Below are positions 9,085-20,042 of a stretch of 64,000 nucleotides of DNA, in pieces (within the stretch, counting starts at the first letter, position 1; the number at the start of each line of letters is the position of its first letter). Origin of the DNA: Dialister micraerophilus DSM 19965 (lineage in GTDB: Bacteria; Bacillota; Negativicutes; Veillonellales; Dialisteraceae); NCBI RefSeq assembly GCF_000194985.1, contig NZ_GL878519.1, positions 665,570 to 729,569 on the forward strand, read 5' to 3'. Position numbers and translations under genes: made by a program. The notes beneath the pieces are model-generated. The model saw nothing but the letters and a program-made list of their open reading frames with translations. It was not told the origin of the DNA and did no database searches.

Positions 9085-9120
9085 AAAAAAACCGAATTCC
9101 TTTTATAAGAATTCGGTTTT
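9085..9120 (-). terminator. rpoC terminator
   Basis: The long perfect stem pairs AAAACCGAATTC with GAATTCGGTTTT around a nine-base loop. It lies directly after the rpoC stop on the minus strand and ends in a T-rich tract. Confidence 0.85.
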
Positions 9121-9126
9121 GTTTCA

Positions 9127-12100
9127 TTATTCTTCAAACGGTTGAACGGTTTTTTTGTCTTTTCGTTCAAGTTCGAGTTTGCGATATTTCGCCATTCCCG
9201 TTCCTGCCGGTATAAGTTTACCGATGATAACGTTTTCTTTCAAGCCCAAGAGCGGATCTTCTTTTCCTTTGATTGCCGCTTCGGTGAGTACTCTTGTCGT
9301 TTCCTGGAATGATGCCGCCGAGAGGAAGGAGTCTGTTGCAAGTGCCGCTTTGGTTGTTCCCAAGAGCAGGTTTTCGCCTTGTACTTTTGCTTTTCCTTCG
9401 TCTTCGAGTCGGTTGTTTTCTCTACGGTATGCGACAGTGTCGACTACTTCGCCCGGAAGCCATTTCGAGTCGCCCGAGTCGATAATTTTTATCTTTCTGA
9501 GCATCTGATGTACGATGACTTCTATGTGCTTGTCATTAATTTCTACACCTTGTGAACGATATACTTTTTGTACTTCTTTTACGATGTAGTTTTGTGTTGC
9601 TTGTACACCGAGTACTTTGAGTATGTCGTGCGGGTTTACGTTACCTTCTATCAAACGTGTTCCGGCTTTGATTTCTTCTCCGTCTTTTACGGAAATTCTC
9701 TTTCCGAACGGTATCTTGTAGCTGTCGGATGATTCTTCGTTTGTTACGGTTACAACTTTTACATTTGCATTGTCTTCGGATTCGGAAATTTCAACTGTAC
9801 CGGAAATTGTCGATATAATTGCATTTCCTTTCGGTTTACGTGCTTCGAACAATTCTTCTACACGCGGCAAACCTTGTGTGATATCTTCTGCAGATGCAAC
9901 ACCGCCGGTGTGGAAGGTACGCATTGTAAGCTGTGTACCGGGTTCACCGATTGATTGTGCCGCAATAATTCCGACCGCTTCTCCGATTTCAACGTGGCGA
10001 CCGGTTGCAAGGTTTCGTCCGTAACATTTTGCACATACACCTTGTTCCGCATGGCAGGTAAGAACGGAGCGTACAACGAGCGAGTCATAGTGTTTTTCAA
10101 TTTCTTCCGCTACGTCGTCGCTGATTTCTTCATTCTTCTTGGCCAATACTTCGCCCGTTTCCGGATTGATTACGTTTTCAAGCGGACAACGTCCGGTAAT
10201 ACGGTCTGCAAGGGATTCGATCAATGCACCCGTTTCCACTATCTTCTTTACTTCTACGCCTTCGGATTGTTCCATGCGTACACGGATTTCCGATATATTT
10301 GCATCGAGAAGTGTGTCTGCGATTTCGTCTGTGATGACGCTTCCGCTGCCGATTACGAGTTTTCCTTTTTTGTCGTATACGGCACTTTCAAGTTTTTTAC
10401 CTACATAGTTTGCGTGAAGTCTGTGATTCATCGCTTTCTTGTATTCTTCAATTATTCCGCTTGTTCCCAAATCTATATCCTTGATTTCGGATGTTCCGTC
10501 TTCACCTTGTTTCAAGACGGAGATTTGATTTACCAATGCACGCTGAATAATGTATGTGTCTTCCATGTCGAGTGCTTTGCCTTTTACTATAAGCACGTCT
10601 TTTGTACGAGGATCGCAAATATCTTCCTGTGTGATTGTACCGATTAAGGTTTCACGTATTTCTTCCATTACTTTCTTGGAGTTCTTTTCGATTGCGATGT
10701 TTTTGAATTCTTTGTCGAAGTTCAATACTTTTATGTCGCAGTCTTCTTCACGTACGATAACGTCTTGTGATACGTCTACAAGACGACGTGTGAGGTATCC
10801 GGAGTCTGCAGTACGGAGCGCCGTATCTGCAAGTCCTTTTCTGGCACCGTGTGAAGATGTAAAGTAGTCCAATACGGTAAGTCCTTCACGGAAGTTTGCT
10901 TTAACCGGAAGTTCTACAGTCTTACCGGATGTGTCGGCGATAAGCCCACGCATACCTGCAAGCTGACGAATCTGGTTGTCGTTACCACGGGCACCGGATT
11001 GTGCCATCATCGTAAGCGGGTTGAATTTCTTCATGGATTCTTTCATTGCCGCACCTACAAGATCGGTTGCTTTACTCCATATTGCAACTACACGTTTGTA
11101 ACGTTCTTCTTCGGTCATTAAACCTCTTCTGTAGTAGTTCTTTACTTTTTCTACAAGCTTGTCGCTGTCGGCAAGTATTTCGTTCTTGCTTTCCGGAACC
11201 GCTACGTCATTGATACCGATTGAAATACCGGATACCAATGCATAATGGAATCCGAGGGCCTTGATGCTGTCCAAGAGTTCGCCGGTTTTTGTAAAGCCGA
11301 GTTTCTTGAAGCAATCATTTACAAGTTTACCCATTTTCTTTTTGTCGATTGTAATTCCCAGACCTTCGTATCCGTCACTTCTCTTGTAGTAGAAACGGAG
11401 AGGTTCGGCAATTGCAAAGTTGAATATCAAACGACCCGGTGTTGTAACTACTTTTCCGTGTCCCGGTATTCTTACCAGAATGAATTCATGTATTCCTACG
11501 TCTTTCAACGCATATGCCGTCATTACTTCGTCATAGCCGGTGAATGCGTGTAACGTACGCGGATCCAAAGCAGCTTCTTCTTCCGGACTTTCATTTGTGA
11601 TTGTGAGATAGTATGATCCCAAAATCATATCCTGAGACGGAATTGCAACCGGTTTTCCGTCTTTTGTGGACAGAATGTTGTTGATGGAAAGCATCAATGT
11701 TCTTGCTTCCGCTTGAGCTTCTACCGAAAGCGGCAAGTGGCACGCCATCTGGTCTCCGTCAAAGTCCGCATTATATCCCGGACATACGAGCGGATGAAGC
11801 TTGATTGCTCTTCCTTCCCAAAGTATCGGTTCGAATGCTTGAATACCTAAACGGTGCAATGTAGGAGCACGGTTCAAAAGTACCGGATGTTCCTTGATTA
11901 CATCGTCCAAAATATCCCAAACTTCCGGAGCGAGTTTATCTACTTTTTTACGGGCAATTTTCAGATTTCCGGCAACTCCTCTTTCAATGAGTTCATGCAT
12001 GATGAACGGTTTGAAAAGTTCGATTGCCATTTCTTTGGGCAGACCGCATTGGTACATCTTGAGTTCCGGTCCTACAACGATAACGGAACGTCCCGAGTAG

Positions 12101-13113
12101 TCTACACGTTTACCCAAAAGGTTCTGACGGAAACGTCCTTGCTTACCTTTGAGCATATCCGAGAGAGATTTCAAAGGTCTGTTTCCCGGACCGCTTACGG
12201 CACGTCCTCTGCGGCCGTTGTCGATTAATGCGTCTACAGCTTCCTGAAGCATACGTTTTTCGTTACGAATGATGATTTCAGGTGCGCCGAGTCCGAGCAA
12301 ACGTTTCAATCTGTTATTTCTATTTATAACTCTGCGGTAAAGGTCATTCAAATCGCTTGTTGCAAAACGACCGCCGTCCAATTGAACCATAGGACGCAAA
12401 TCCGGAGGAATTACCGGAAGTACATTCATAATCATCCATTCCGGTTTATTTTCGGAGTAAATGAATGCTTCCACTTCTTCCAAACGGCGAATGCTTCTGA
12501 TTTTACGCTGACCGCTTCCGTTTATTACTTCATCTTTAAGTTCCGCTTCCAATTTGTGCAAATCAAGTCTGCGGAGCAATGCCTGTACGGCTTCGGCTCC
12601 CATTTGAGCTTTGAAAGAGCCTCTTCCGTACATCTGAACGGCTTCTTGATATTCCTGTTCATTCAAAATCTGTTTTTCTTCAAGGTTTGTTGTACCCTTG
12701 TCCAAAACGATATAAGCCGCGAAATAAAGTACACGTTCCAATTGACGTGGAGAAATATCCAAAATCAATCCGATACGGCTCGGTGTACCTTTGAAATACC
12801 AAATATGCGATACCGGACACGCAAGGCTGATATGTCCCATGCGTTCACGACGAACTTTGGAACTTGTAACTTCCACGCCGCACTTGTCGCAGATCGTACC
12901 CTTGTAACGCATCTTCTTATACTTACCGCACTTACATTCCCAATCTTTTGTCGGTCCGAAAATCTTTTCGCAGAAAAGTCCGTCCGCTTCAGCTTTGAGT
13001 GTACGGTAGTTGATTGTTTCCGGCTTGGTAACTTCTCCGTGAGACCATTCAAGAATCTTTTCCGGAGAGGCGATGCCTATCTTCATAGAGTCAAATTCAT
13101 TTACATCCAACAA
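9127..13113 (-). CDS. rpoC: RNA polymerase subunit beta'
   Basis: This is the 1328-residue catalytic large subunit of RNA polymerase. The N-terminal zinc site is formed by C60, C62, C75 and C78. The active-site motif NADFDGDQM is at residues 448-456, and the trigger-loop and jaw regions follow, with the second zinc cysteines around [13 protein letters not shown]. The frame opens at a TTG (13113) about six bases after a GGGGTG ribosome site; a nearby ATG is out of frame. It lies 21 bp after rpoB. Unusually, it is followed by a terminator and an unrelated gene rather than rpsL/rpsG/fusA. Confidence 0.97.
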   Translation of the reverse strand: MLDVNEFDSMKIGIASPEKILEWSHGEVTKPETINYRTLKAEADGLFCEKIFGPTKDWECKCGKYKKMRYKGTICDKCGVEVTSSKVRRERMGHISLACPVSHIWYFKGTPSRIGLILDISPRQLERVLYFAAYIVLDKGTTNLEEKQILNEQEYQEAVQMYGRGSFKAQMGAEAVQALLRRLDLHKLEAELKDEVINGSGQRKIRSIRRLEEVEAFIYSENKPEWMIMNVLPVIPPDLRPMVQLDGGRFATSDLNDLYRRVINRNNRLKRLLGLGAPEIIIRNEKRMLQEAVDALIDNGRRGRAVSGPGNRPLKSLSDMLKGKQGRFRQNLLGKRVDYSGRSVIVVGPELKMYQCGLPKEMAIELFKPFIMHELIERGVAGNLKIARKKVDKLAPEVWDILDDVIKEHPVLLNRAPTLHRLGIQAFEPILWEGRAIKLHPLVCPGYNADFDGDQMACHLPLSVEAQAEARTLMLSINNILSTKDGKPVAIPSQDMILGSYYLTITNESPEEEAALDPRTLHAFTGYDEVMTAYALKDVGIHEFILVRIPGHGKVVTTPGRLIFNFAIAEPLRFYYKRSDGYEGLGITIDKKKMGKLVNDCFKKLGFTKTGELLDSIKALGFHYALVSGISIGINDVAVPESKNEILADSDKLVEKVKNYYRRGLMTEEERYKRVVAIWSKATDLVGAAMKESMKKFNPLTMMAQSGARGNDNQIRQLAGMRGLIADTSGKTVELPVKANFREGLTVLDYFTSSHGARKGLADTALRTADSGYLTRRLVDVSQDVIVREEDCDIKVLNFDKEFKNIAIEKNSKKVMEEIRETLIGTITQEDICDPRTKDVLIVKGKALDMEDTYIIQRALVNQISVLKQGEDGTSEIKDIDLGTSGIIEEYKKAMNHRLHANYVGKKLESAVYDKKGKLVIGSGSVITDEIADTLLDANISEIRVRMEQSEGVEVKKIVETGALIESLADRITGRCPLENVINPETGEVLAKKNEEISDDVAEEIEKHYDSLVVRSVLTCHAEQGVCAKCYGRNLATGRHVEIGEAVGIIAAQSIGEPGTQLTMRTFHTGGVASAEDITQGLPRVEELFEARKPKGNAIISTISGTVEISESEDNANVKVVTVTNEESSDSYKIPFGKRISVKDGEEIKAGTRLIEGNVNPHDILKVLGVQATQNYIVKEVQKVYRSQGVEINDKHIEVIVHQMLRKIKIIDSGDSKWLPGEVVDTVAYRRENNRLEDEGKAKVQGENLLLGTTKAALATDSFLSAASFQETTRVLTEAAIKGKEDPLLGLKENVIIGKLIPAGTGMAKYRKLELERKDKKTVQPFEE

Positions 13114-13134
13114 TTACAGCACCCCTTTCCGTAC

Positions 13135-16100
13135 TTATGAATCCTGACCGTCGTCAGATTCAAAATCACCCGGTACGAATCCGCCGTCCGACGGCGCATC
13201 CGTATCCATATTTTGCACATCGTTGAATGATGCCACATCGTTGTTTTCTACAACATTTTCACCCGACATACCTGTTTCAAATACCGAGCGTGAGTGAATG
13301 AGCGCATCATCACCTTCAATAAGTTTCTTTATATCTTCTTTTTCTTCTTTATTTTCTTCCGGAGCTTTATAAAGCTTTTCATGCTCATTGCCGGAATCAT
13401 ATTCGTTTTCGTCCAATTCCTTCAAAATTACATCGTCACCGTTTTCATTCAATACACGAACATCCAAACCGATTGACTGCAATTCTTTCATCAATACTTT
13501 GAACGATTCCGGAACTCCCGGAGAAGGAATATTCTGACCCTTTACAATCTTTTCGTAAGCCTTTACACGTCCTACGACATCATCGGACTTAACTGTCAAA
13601 ATTTCCTGCAATGTATATGCCGCACCGTATGCTTCCAATGCCCAAACTTCCATTTCACCGAAACGCTGTCCGCCGAACTGAGCTTTACCTCCGAGCGGCT
13701 GCTGTGTAACAAGTGAGTAAGGACCTGTGGAACGTGCGTGAATTTTGTCATCTACCAAGTGGTGGAGTTTAAGCATGTACTTCCAACCGATTGTAACCGG
13801 ACCGTCCAACTTCTCGCCGGTACGTCCGTCATAGATAACACTCTTACCCGTTTCCGGTAAACCTGCAGCTTTCAAAGTTGCAGCCAAATCTTCATCACGA
13901 CAACCGTCAAATACCGGTGTTGCGATATGAATTCCGGATTCATCCGGTTCGGGCATTCCGTACTTGTCGAAATCGTAACCCAAAGCACGAAGTCTCTTTT
14001 CAACTTCCTTCGGATTTTTCTTGATTTCTTCACCGAGCATGTGACATGCCCAAGACAAGTGTATTTCCAAAATCTGACCGATATTCATTCGGGAAGGAAC
14101 ACCCAACGGATTCAATACCAAATCCACAGGGCGACCGTCCGGAGTGAAAGGCATATCTTCTACCGGCAAAATGCGTGAACATACGCACTTGTTACCGTGA
14201 CGACCTGCCATCTTGTCACCTTCACGAATTTTACGTTTTTGAGCTATATAAACACGTACAAGCTTATTTACACCCGGAGCCAATTCATCTCCGTTTTCAC
14301 GTGTAAATACCTTGACATCGACAACTTTACCGAATTCACCGTGCGGTACACGAAGAGATGTATCACGCACTTCACGTTCCTTGTCGCCGAAAATCGCACG
14401 CAAAAGACGTTCTTCCGGAGTAAGTTCGGTTTCACCCTTAGGAGTAACCTTACCTACCAAAATATCCCCCGGACGTACATCTGCGCCGACCATAATAATA
14501 CCGTTTTCATCCAAGTAACGAACGGCATCTTCACTTACGGAAGACAACTGACGTGTAATTTCTTCTTCGCCGAGCTTCGTATCTCTGGCATCACATTCGT
14601 ATTCTTCAATATGAATTGAAGTGTACAAATCATCCTTACACAAACGTTCTGAAATCAAAACTGCGTCTTCGTGGTTGTAACCTTCCCAAGAAACGAACGC
14701 AACCAAAACGTTGTGACCCAATGCAAGTTCACCGCCGTCGGTAGCCATACCGTCAGCCAAAGTCGAACCGGTTTCAACACGATCTCCCTTGTAAACAAGA
14801 GGACGCTGGTTTATACAGGTAGACTGGTTTGAACGCAAGAACTTGGTAAGCTCATAAGTATCAAGCTCACCGTTATCCGCACGCACGATAATCTTCTTTC
14901 CTGTGACTTTTTCAACCACACCGGAACGTTTTGCCAAAAGACAAACGCCGGAGTCCTGAGCTGCAACCCATTCCATACCGGTACCTACAAGAGGAGCTTC
15001 CGGACGCAAAAGCGGAACGGCCTGACGCTGCATGTTCGCACCCATCAATGCACGGTTCGTGTCATCGTGTTCCAAGAAAGGAATCAAAGACGTACCGATA
15101 GAAACGACCTGCTTAGGAGAAACGTCCATCAAATCAACTTCTGCGGAATCTGCTTCCAAAACATCCGCACCATGACGACTTGCTACATTTTTATGTACAA
15201 AACGTCCCTCTTCATCCAAAGGTTCACTCGCCTGAGCAATTACAAGAGAATCCTCAACATCCGCAGTATAGTACTTACACTCATTCGTTACACGATGAGC
15301 CTTCTTATCTATAAGACGATACGGAGTTTCAATCAAACCGTACTTGTTGATAATACCGTAATTGGACAAAGACGAAATAAGCCCGATGTTAGGACCTTCA
15401 GGAGTTTCAACCGGACACATACGTCCATAGTGAGAATAATGCACGTCACGAACTTCGAAACCTGCACGTTCACGAGAAAGACCGCCCGGACCCAAAGCCG
15501 AAAGACGACGCTTATGAGTAAGCTCCGCCAAAGGATTCGTCTGATCCATAAACTGAGACAACTGACTGCTGCCGAAAAATTCCTTGATAGCGGCAACAAC
15601 CGGACGAATATTTACAAGCACCTGAGGAGTCATCTTGTCCTGATCCTGAGTAGTCATACGCTCACGAACAACACGCTCCATACGGGAAAGACCTATACGG
15701 AACTGATTCTGAAGCAACTCACCCACACAACGAACACGACGATTTCCCAAATGATCTATATCATCCACGGAACCGTAACCCTGCATCATATTCAAAAGAT
15801 AATCGATATAAGCGATAATATCCGCACGTTCCAAAATACGGAAATTATCCTCTCTGTTACCGGAAGAACAAATAACCTTTACAGGAGTACCGTCTTCCTT
15901 CTGAGTCATAACCTCAACCTGATCGGTATTTGCAAAAACACCGCTCTTATCCAAAAGCTCTATAGCTTCCTTGTCGATATAAGAATCGGCATCGATAACA
16001 ATCTCGCCCGTCTCGGTATTTACAATCGGTCCCTCGGTACGATTGCCGAGCAAACGATTCTTCCAAGACAACTTCTTATTCAACTTATAACGTCCAACCT

Positions 16101-16914
16101 TCGCCAAATCATAACGGCGAGGATCGTAAAAGAAATTATTCAAAAGAGTAGTACCGCTCTCAACGGTAGCCGGTTCACCCGGACGAAGCTTTCTGTAAAT
16201 TTCAAGCAAAGCCTCTTCGGTAGAAGTAGTCGAATCCTTCTCCAAAGTCTTGATAATATGAATATCGTGATCGAACAAATTCAAAATTTCATCATTCGAA
16301 GAATAACCCAACGCACGAACGAGTACGGTCACAGGCATCTTACGATTTCTGTCGATACGTACGGAAATCACACCGCCGGCATCCGTCTCAAGTTCAATCC
16401 AAGCACCGCGATTAGGAATAATCTGCGCATTGTAAATTTCCTTACCGAAAGTATCCAACTCTTTCTTGTAATACACACCCGGAGAACGAACAAGCTGAGA
16501 AACGATAACACGTTCCGCACCGTTGATAATAAATGTACCGGTATCGGTCATAATCGGGAAATCACCCATGAAAAGCTCATGTTCCTTGATTTCACCGCTC
16601 TCCTTATTTACCAAACGCACCTGCACATGAAGCGGAGCACAATAAGTCGCATCTCGAGACTTACATTCCTCAATATTATATTTTTCCTCACCGAAAGAAT
16701 AACTACCGAAATACAGTGCCCACTTATGTGCACCGTCTTCGATCGGAGAAATATCCGCAAATACATCCTTCAAACCTTCAGCCTTAAACCAATCATAAGA
16801 ACGAGTCTGAAGATCCAACAAATGGGGCATTTCCAGAACCTCTTGCGACCTCGCGTAAGTATATCTCTTTCTCTTACCGACCTGAACAGGTCTGAACATT
16901 TTGCTCTTGGGCAT
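13135..16914 (-). CDS. rpoB: RNA polymerase subunit beta
   Basis: The subunit is about 1259 residues from ATG 16914; a GTG four codons upstream overlaps the ribosome site and is less likely. The rifampicin pocket is the unmutated-looking [13 protein letters not shown] followed by [12 protein letters not shown]. The active-site region [12 protein letters not shown]-like (here NKCVCS follows GRHG) and the C-terminal [11 protein letters not shown] are intact. A roughly 90-residue acidic tail follows, ending in DDGQDS. It is upstream of rpoC in a two-gene operon. No rplJ/rplL precedes it; a terminator-like hairpin and then a restriction gene lie upstream. Confidence 0.97.
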   Translation of the reverse strand: MPKSKMFRPVQVGKRKRYTYARSQEVLEMPHLLDLQTRSYDWFKAEGLKDVFADISPIEDGAHKWALYFGSYSFGEEKYNIEECKSRDATYCAPLHVQVRLVNKESGEIKEHELFMGDFPIMTDTGTFIINGAERVIVSQLVRSPGVYYKKELDTFGKEIYNAQIIPNRGAWIELETDAGGVISVRIDRNRKMPVTVLVRALGYSSNDEILNLFDHDIHIIKTLEKDSTTSTEEALLEIYRKLRPGEPATVESGTTLLNNFFYDPRRYDLAKVGRYKLNKKLSWKNRLLGNRTEGPIVNTETGEIVIDADSYIDKEAIELLDKSGVFANTDQVEVMTQKEDGTPVKVICSSGNREDNFRILERADIIAYIDYLLNMMQGYGSVDDIDHLGNRRVRCVGELLQNQFRIGLSRMERVVRERMTTQDQDKMTPQVLVNIRPVVAAIKEFFGSSQLSQFMDQTNPLAELTHKRRLSALGPGGLSRERAGFEVRDVHYSHYGRMCPVETPEGPNIGLISSLSNYGIINKYGLIETPYRLIDKKAHRVTNECKYYTADVEDSLVIAQASEPLDEEGRFVHKNVASRHGADVLEADSAEVDLMDVSPKQVVSIGTSLIPFLEHDDTNRALMGANMQRQAVPLLRPEAPLVGTGMEWVAAQDSGVCLLAKRSGVVEKVTGKKIIVRADNGELDTYELTKFLRSNQSTCINQRPLVYKGDRVETGSTLADGMATDGGELALGHNVLVAFVSWEGYNHEDAVLISERLCKDDLYTSIHIEEYECDARDTKLGEEEITRQLSSVSEDAVRYLDENGIIMVGADVRPGDILVGKVTPKGETELTPEERLLRAIFGDKEREVRDTSLRVPHGEFGKVVDVKVFTRENGDELAPGVNKLVRVYIAQKRKIREGDKMAGRHGNKCVCSRILPVEDMPFTPDGRPVDLVLNPLGVPSRMNIGQILEIHLSWACHMLGEEIKKNPKEVEKRLRALGYDFDKYGMPEPDESGIHIATPVFDGCRDEDLAATLKAAGLPETGKSVIYDGRTGEKLDGPVTIGWKYMLKLHHLVDDKIHARSTGPYSLVTQQPLGGKAQFGGQRFGEMEVWALEAYGAAYTLQEILTVKSDDVVGRVKAYEKIVKGQNIPSPGVPESFKVLMKELQSIGLDVRVLNENGDDVILKELDENEYDSGNEHEKLYKAPEENKEEKEDIKKLIEGDDALIHSRSVFETGMSGENVVENNDVASFNDVQNMDTDAPSDGGFVPGDFESDDGQDS

Positions 16915-16962
16915 TCCGTGCCTCACCCTTTCTACACAACACCGATATCAGATGAAAAAACG

Positions 16963-16992
16963 AAGCAAGGTCCTCACACTATAAACCTTGCT
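16963..16992 (-). promoter_or_regulatory. Hairpin in the rpoB leader (candidate attenuator)
   Basis: AAGCAAGGT (16963-16971) pairs perfectly with ACCTTGCTT (16984-16992). On the minus strand a T-rich run follows within a few bases, about 50 bp upstream of the rpoB start. No gene ends here on that strand except the distant res terminator, so it is more likely a leader attenuator than a plain terminator. On the plus strand it is also followed by T, but no plus-strand gene ends here. Confidence 0.45.
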
Positions 16993-17345
16993 TTTTTATC
17001 TGTAAACCTCTTTCTGCAAAATAAAATTCATTACAAAAGAATATTTTACCACCACGACAAATATATGTCAACTTCTAGAATAAATTGACATTCTGTTTTT
17101 TCATATTAAATTTTAAACGAAAAACGTTATTTGCTAAAAAAATATTTATCAAATGAACCTCTTTCCCATAAACATACTGAAATAATAATAACACAATAAA
17201 CAAAAAAATACCACGCACAACAAAATGCACTATAAAACCTTATATAAAACATGCACAAATAAAAACATACACAAAAATTTCAACAAAGAAAATTCCAAAT
17301 AAAAAACGAAACTCAAATTGCACATCAAAAAAACAAAGATATTTG
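16993..17345. other. AT-rich spacer, no gene
   Basis: An A-rich spacer between the rpoB leader and the restriction locus. It must hold the rpoB promoter on the minus strand, though no single -35/-10 pair stands out. The 62-codon frame at 17230-17418 is antisense-like, phenylalanine-rich and lacks a ribosome site, so it is not called. Confidence 0.4.
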
Positions 17346-17363
17346 TAAAAACACAAAAGGACG
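17346..17363 (-). repeat. 18-bp inverted repeat, left copy, flanking the R-M locus
   Basis: The complement of 17346-17363 reads CGTCCTTTTGTGTTTTTA, identical to 22157-22174 on the plus strand. The pair brackets res and mod, with 4.8 kb between the arms. Confidence 0.7.
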
Positions 17364-17388
17364 TACAAAATAAATTCATACGTCCTTT
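17346..17388 (-). terminator. Terminator of the type III R-M operon
   Basis: The stem pairs AAAGGACGTA with TACGTCCTTT (17356-17388). On the minus strand it is followed by TTGTGTTTTTA, directly after the res stop at 17427. Its distal arm and tail (17346-17363) are an exact inverted copy of 18 bases in the terminator on the other side of the locus (22157-22174). Confidence 0.75.
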
Positions 17389-17426
17389 CAAAACAAAATC
17401 ACTCACGCATTCAAACAATCAAATTC

Positions 17427-20042
17427 TTATAACTTCTCAATCTTTTCAAGAAGTGCTTTCTCAAACTCTTGAGATTTTTTACTGTTGAAAAACGGTATAC
17501 CTATTATCGTATAATCGGAATTTACAGTTAATGCATTATGCAAAACTTCATGTTTCTCTTCTATTTCAAGTAAAAATTTTTCTTTCCAATTATCTTTTCC
17601 AAAAAACAGTTCACCCTTCGGTTCGATATATACTTGGTAATTTTTATCATTGCCGTAATTATTTTTACGTTCAATAAAAAGCAAGAAATCCGGCTCAAAG
17701 CGATTACCGTTTGCAAATGAATAAATCGCAAGCTCCGGCACACGCTCATTGCGTATAAGATAAAAATTCAATTGCTTTTCTTGAATCTTCGGTCTTATAA
17801 ATTGATCGAAACGTTTCACGAAAAGTTTTTCTTCACTTGTACCGTAATTATCTTCAAATGCAAACCATGAATTATTAAATAAATTCATTTGATACTTTTC
17901 ATTGGAATTTTCATTTTGCGATTCGCCCTTACCCCCGTTTTCATCAATATGAGAAAGCTGTATCGATTTGCTACGTATAATATCGGACAATTTATGCGGA
18001 TAAAACTCTCGACTTCCTTCAAACTCCGGTTTCAAATTCAAAATACGTGACGAAATATCGGAAAACGCCTCTTTTACAAGACCGTTGAAAATATCTCGAC
18101 TTGTAAAATCTAAAGAATAACACAGTTCCAACGAATTATTTCCCAAGTATTTCTCACCGGTTAAAAACTCACGTACCGATTTCAAATGCGGATATTTTTC
18201 TTTCAATACATTGAAACGAAGCTCACGATAACACTCCGAAGCTCCGCATAAAATATTGTAGGGAATTTCGGAAAACTTGAAAACTTTACTCTTACCGTTC
18301 TCTTGCCTTTTTTTCAATCTTACGGAAAACAAATTTGAGATTTTTCCTTGTGAATCAGGAACATTATAAAAATACGGCTTGTTTTTAAAATTATCTTCCA
18401 ATTCGGTAATATTGCTTCTGTCTTTAGGTATTCGTTTATTTGAAAAAACTACGCCTTTTTTGTAAAAATCCGACTCCATAAATGATGCTTTCAAAATATT
18501 TTTTATTATAATCGGCTTTTCATCCGCCATACCGCTCTCAACCAATGCACGATTAAGTTCTGCAATATATTTCGAGTCATCTTTTGAATGAAAATACATC
18601 GTTTCAAGAATGCGATACTTGTTATCCAAATCATAATCATATTTACGCTTGAAACGTTCTTGAGAACAGTCTAATTGAAACGGACAATATCTCGCACCAC
18701 GACCGATAAGCTGAGCTTCTCTTATAGTATAAGGAGAAATTTTCTTACCGCTCTGACGTGTATCGTACAAACGCACGATATCGAAGAGATTTAAAACGTC
18801 CCAACCTTCATTGAGCATATCTACAGCAAAAACGGAGCGAATATTATTATCTTTATCCTCAAGTGAATTTACAAGCAATTGCTTTTTTACGGTATTGTCA
18901 TCGTTTCCGTTCATAATAATACATTTTTCTTCATCAAAAGAATCCTGCAAGGAATTTATAAGAAATGCAAAAGTCTTGTCCCTTTGATTGAAAAAGTCCA
19001 AAGCATTCCTCAGACTCCCGATACCTACCGTATAAAGTTCTTCGATATCGGTAGACGAAAGATTTTTCAATTTTTCAAAAAATTCTACATAAAAAGCCTT
19101 GGACTCTTTAATTATTTGCGACTTGAAAAGTACGACCGGCTTTACATTCACACCGGCATCGGCAAAAAGATACTTTCTGTACTCGCTCATAATAATTGCC
19201 ATCAATGCGCGTTGCCACAAAGTGGAATTTGTACGGAAATTGTCAAACTCCTTTGTATATCCCGACTTACGAAATTCTTTCAAAGGATAATTATAAATCA
19301 TCTTATCTATATACTTTGCAAGAACGTTTTTATCCTTTAAATTACATGTCGCCGTAAATTCGAGCATTATATTGTCACGATTTGCACAAAAAGCACGCAA
19401 AACGGAATATTCCCAAGAATTTTCATCTTCCGTTTCCGACTTTGTTTTCTTTTTCGTCGCTGAATTTACATGATGAGATTCATCTGAAATAAAAACGATT
19501 TTTTTATTTTCAAAATCTTCATAAGTAAGAGAATTTTCCGACGGTACGCTTAAATCCATGTGTAATTTTTGAGTTGTAAGGAAACAAATATTTATATCTC
19601 CGGAATTTTCCGAAACATGCGAAAAATTTGCAACGGAATTGATTTTTATATTTTCACCGGCATAAACAAGTTCATTTGCAAAAAGATACTTAGATGAAAG
19701 AGCATTCAAAAAATTATCCTTAGTTTTTTCCAAAATATTCGTCTGATTTACAAAGAAAATAAAGTTACGATAACCGTGCATGTACAAGTACAATATAAGC
19801 CCCGCCATTATAACCGTTTTCCCCGAACCGGTCGCCATATGGAAAAGTGTATGCACTTGTTTGTTTTTCCTTAAATTTTCATTTTCAAAATACGTAATGA
19901 AATATTGAAACGCTTCTTTCTGATAATCTCTCAAATTTATACGTGACGAAAGCGAACTTTCCACAAAATATGGAACATCTTTCAAATTGCCGGATTCTTT
20001 CAATGCGTCCAATGTTTTGTACAAAAATTTCGTATCCATCAT
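17427..20042 (-). CDS. res: Type III restriction enzyme, Res subunit
   Basis: The 871-residue ATP-dependent restriction subunit needs Mod for site recognition. The SF2 helicase core shows motif I ATGSGKT at residues 70-76, motif II SDESHH near 190, and later motifs LNEGWDV and QLIGRGARY. Near the C-terminus, FEPDFLLF followed by YIEPKG fits the PD-(D/E)XK nuclease of this family. The length is usual and the frame is intact. The start overlaps the mod stop by a few bases, so translation is coupled. Because mod is out of frame upstream, restriction is probably silent in the sequenced state. Confidence 0.92.
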   Translation of the reverse strand: MMDTKFLYKTLDALKESGNLKDVPYFVESSLSSRINLRDYQKEAFQYFITYFENENLRKNKQVHTLFHMATGSGKTVIMAGLILYLYMHGYRNFIFFVNQTNILEKTKDNFLNALSSKYLFANELVYAGENIKINSVANFSHVSENSGDINICFLTTQKLHMDLSVPSENSLTYEDFENKKIVFISDESHHVNSATKKKTKSETEDENSWEYSVLRAFCANRDNIMLEFTATCNLKDKNVLAKYIDKMIYNYPLKEFRKSGYTKEFDNFRTNSTLWQRALMAIIMSEYRKYLFADAGVNVKPVVLFKSQIIKESKAFYVEFFEKLKNLSSTDIEELYTVGIGSLRNALDFFNQRDKTFAFLINSLQDSFDEEKCIIMNGNDDNTVKKQLLVNSLEDKDNNIRSVFAVDMLNEGWDVLNLFDIVRLYDTRQSGKKISPYTIREAQLIGRGARYCPFQLDCSQERFKRKYDYDLDNKYRILETMYFHSKDDSKYIAELNRALVESGMADEKPIIIKNILKASFMESDFYKKGVVFSNKRIPKDRSNITELEDNFKNKPYFYNVPDSQGKISNLFSVRLKKRQENGKSKVFKFSEIPYNILCGASECYRELRFNVLKEKYPHLKSVREFLTGEKYLGNNSLELCYSLDFTSRDIFNGLVKEAFSDISSRILNLKPEFEGSREFYPHKLSDIIRSKSIQLSHIDENGGKGESQNENSNEKYQMNLFNNSWFAFEDNYGTSEEKLFVKRFDQFIRPKIQEKQLNFYLIRNERVPELAIYSFANGNRFEPDFLLFIERKNNYGNDKNYQVYIEPKGELFFGKDNWKEKFLLEIEEKHEVLHNALTVNSDYTIIGIPFFNSKKSQEFEKALLEKIEKL

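Noticed and set aside
15067-17088. 673-codon open frame on the plus strand
   Set aside because: It is antisense to rpoB, has no ribosome site and a biased Thr/Asn/Ile-rich composition; rpoB on the other strand is certain.
17230-17418. 62-codon minus-strand frame before the res terminator
   Set aside because: It overlaps the terminator region and reads as T-rich spacer; no start signal.
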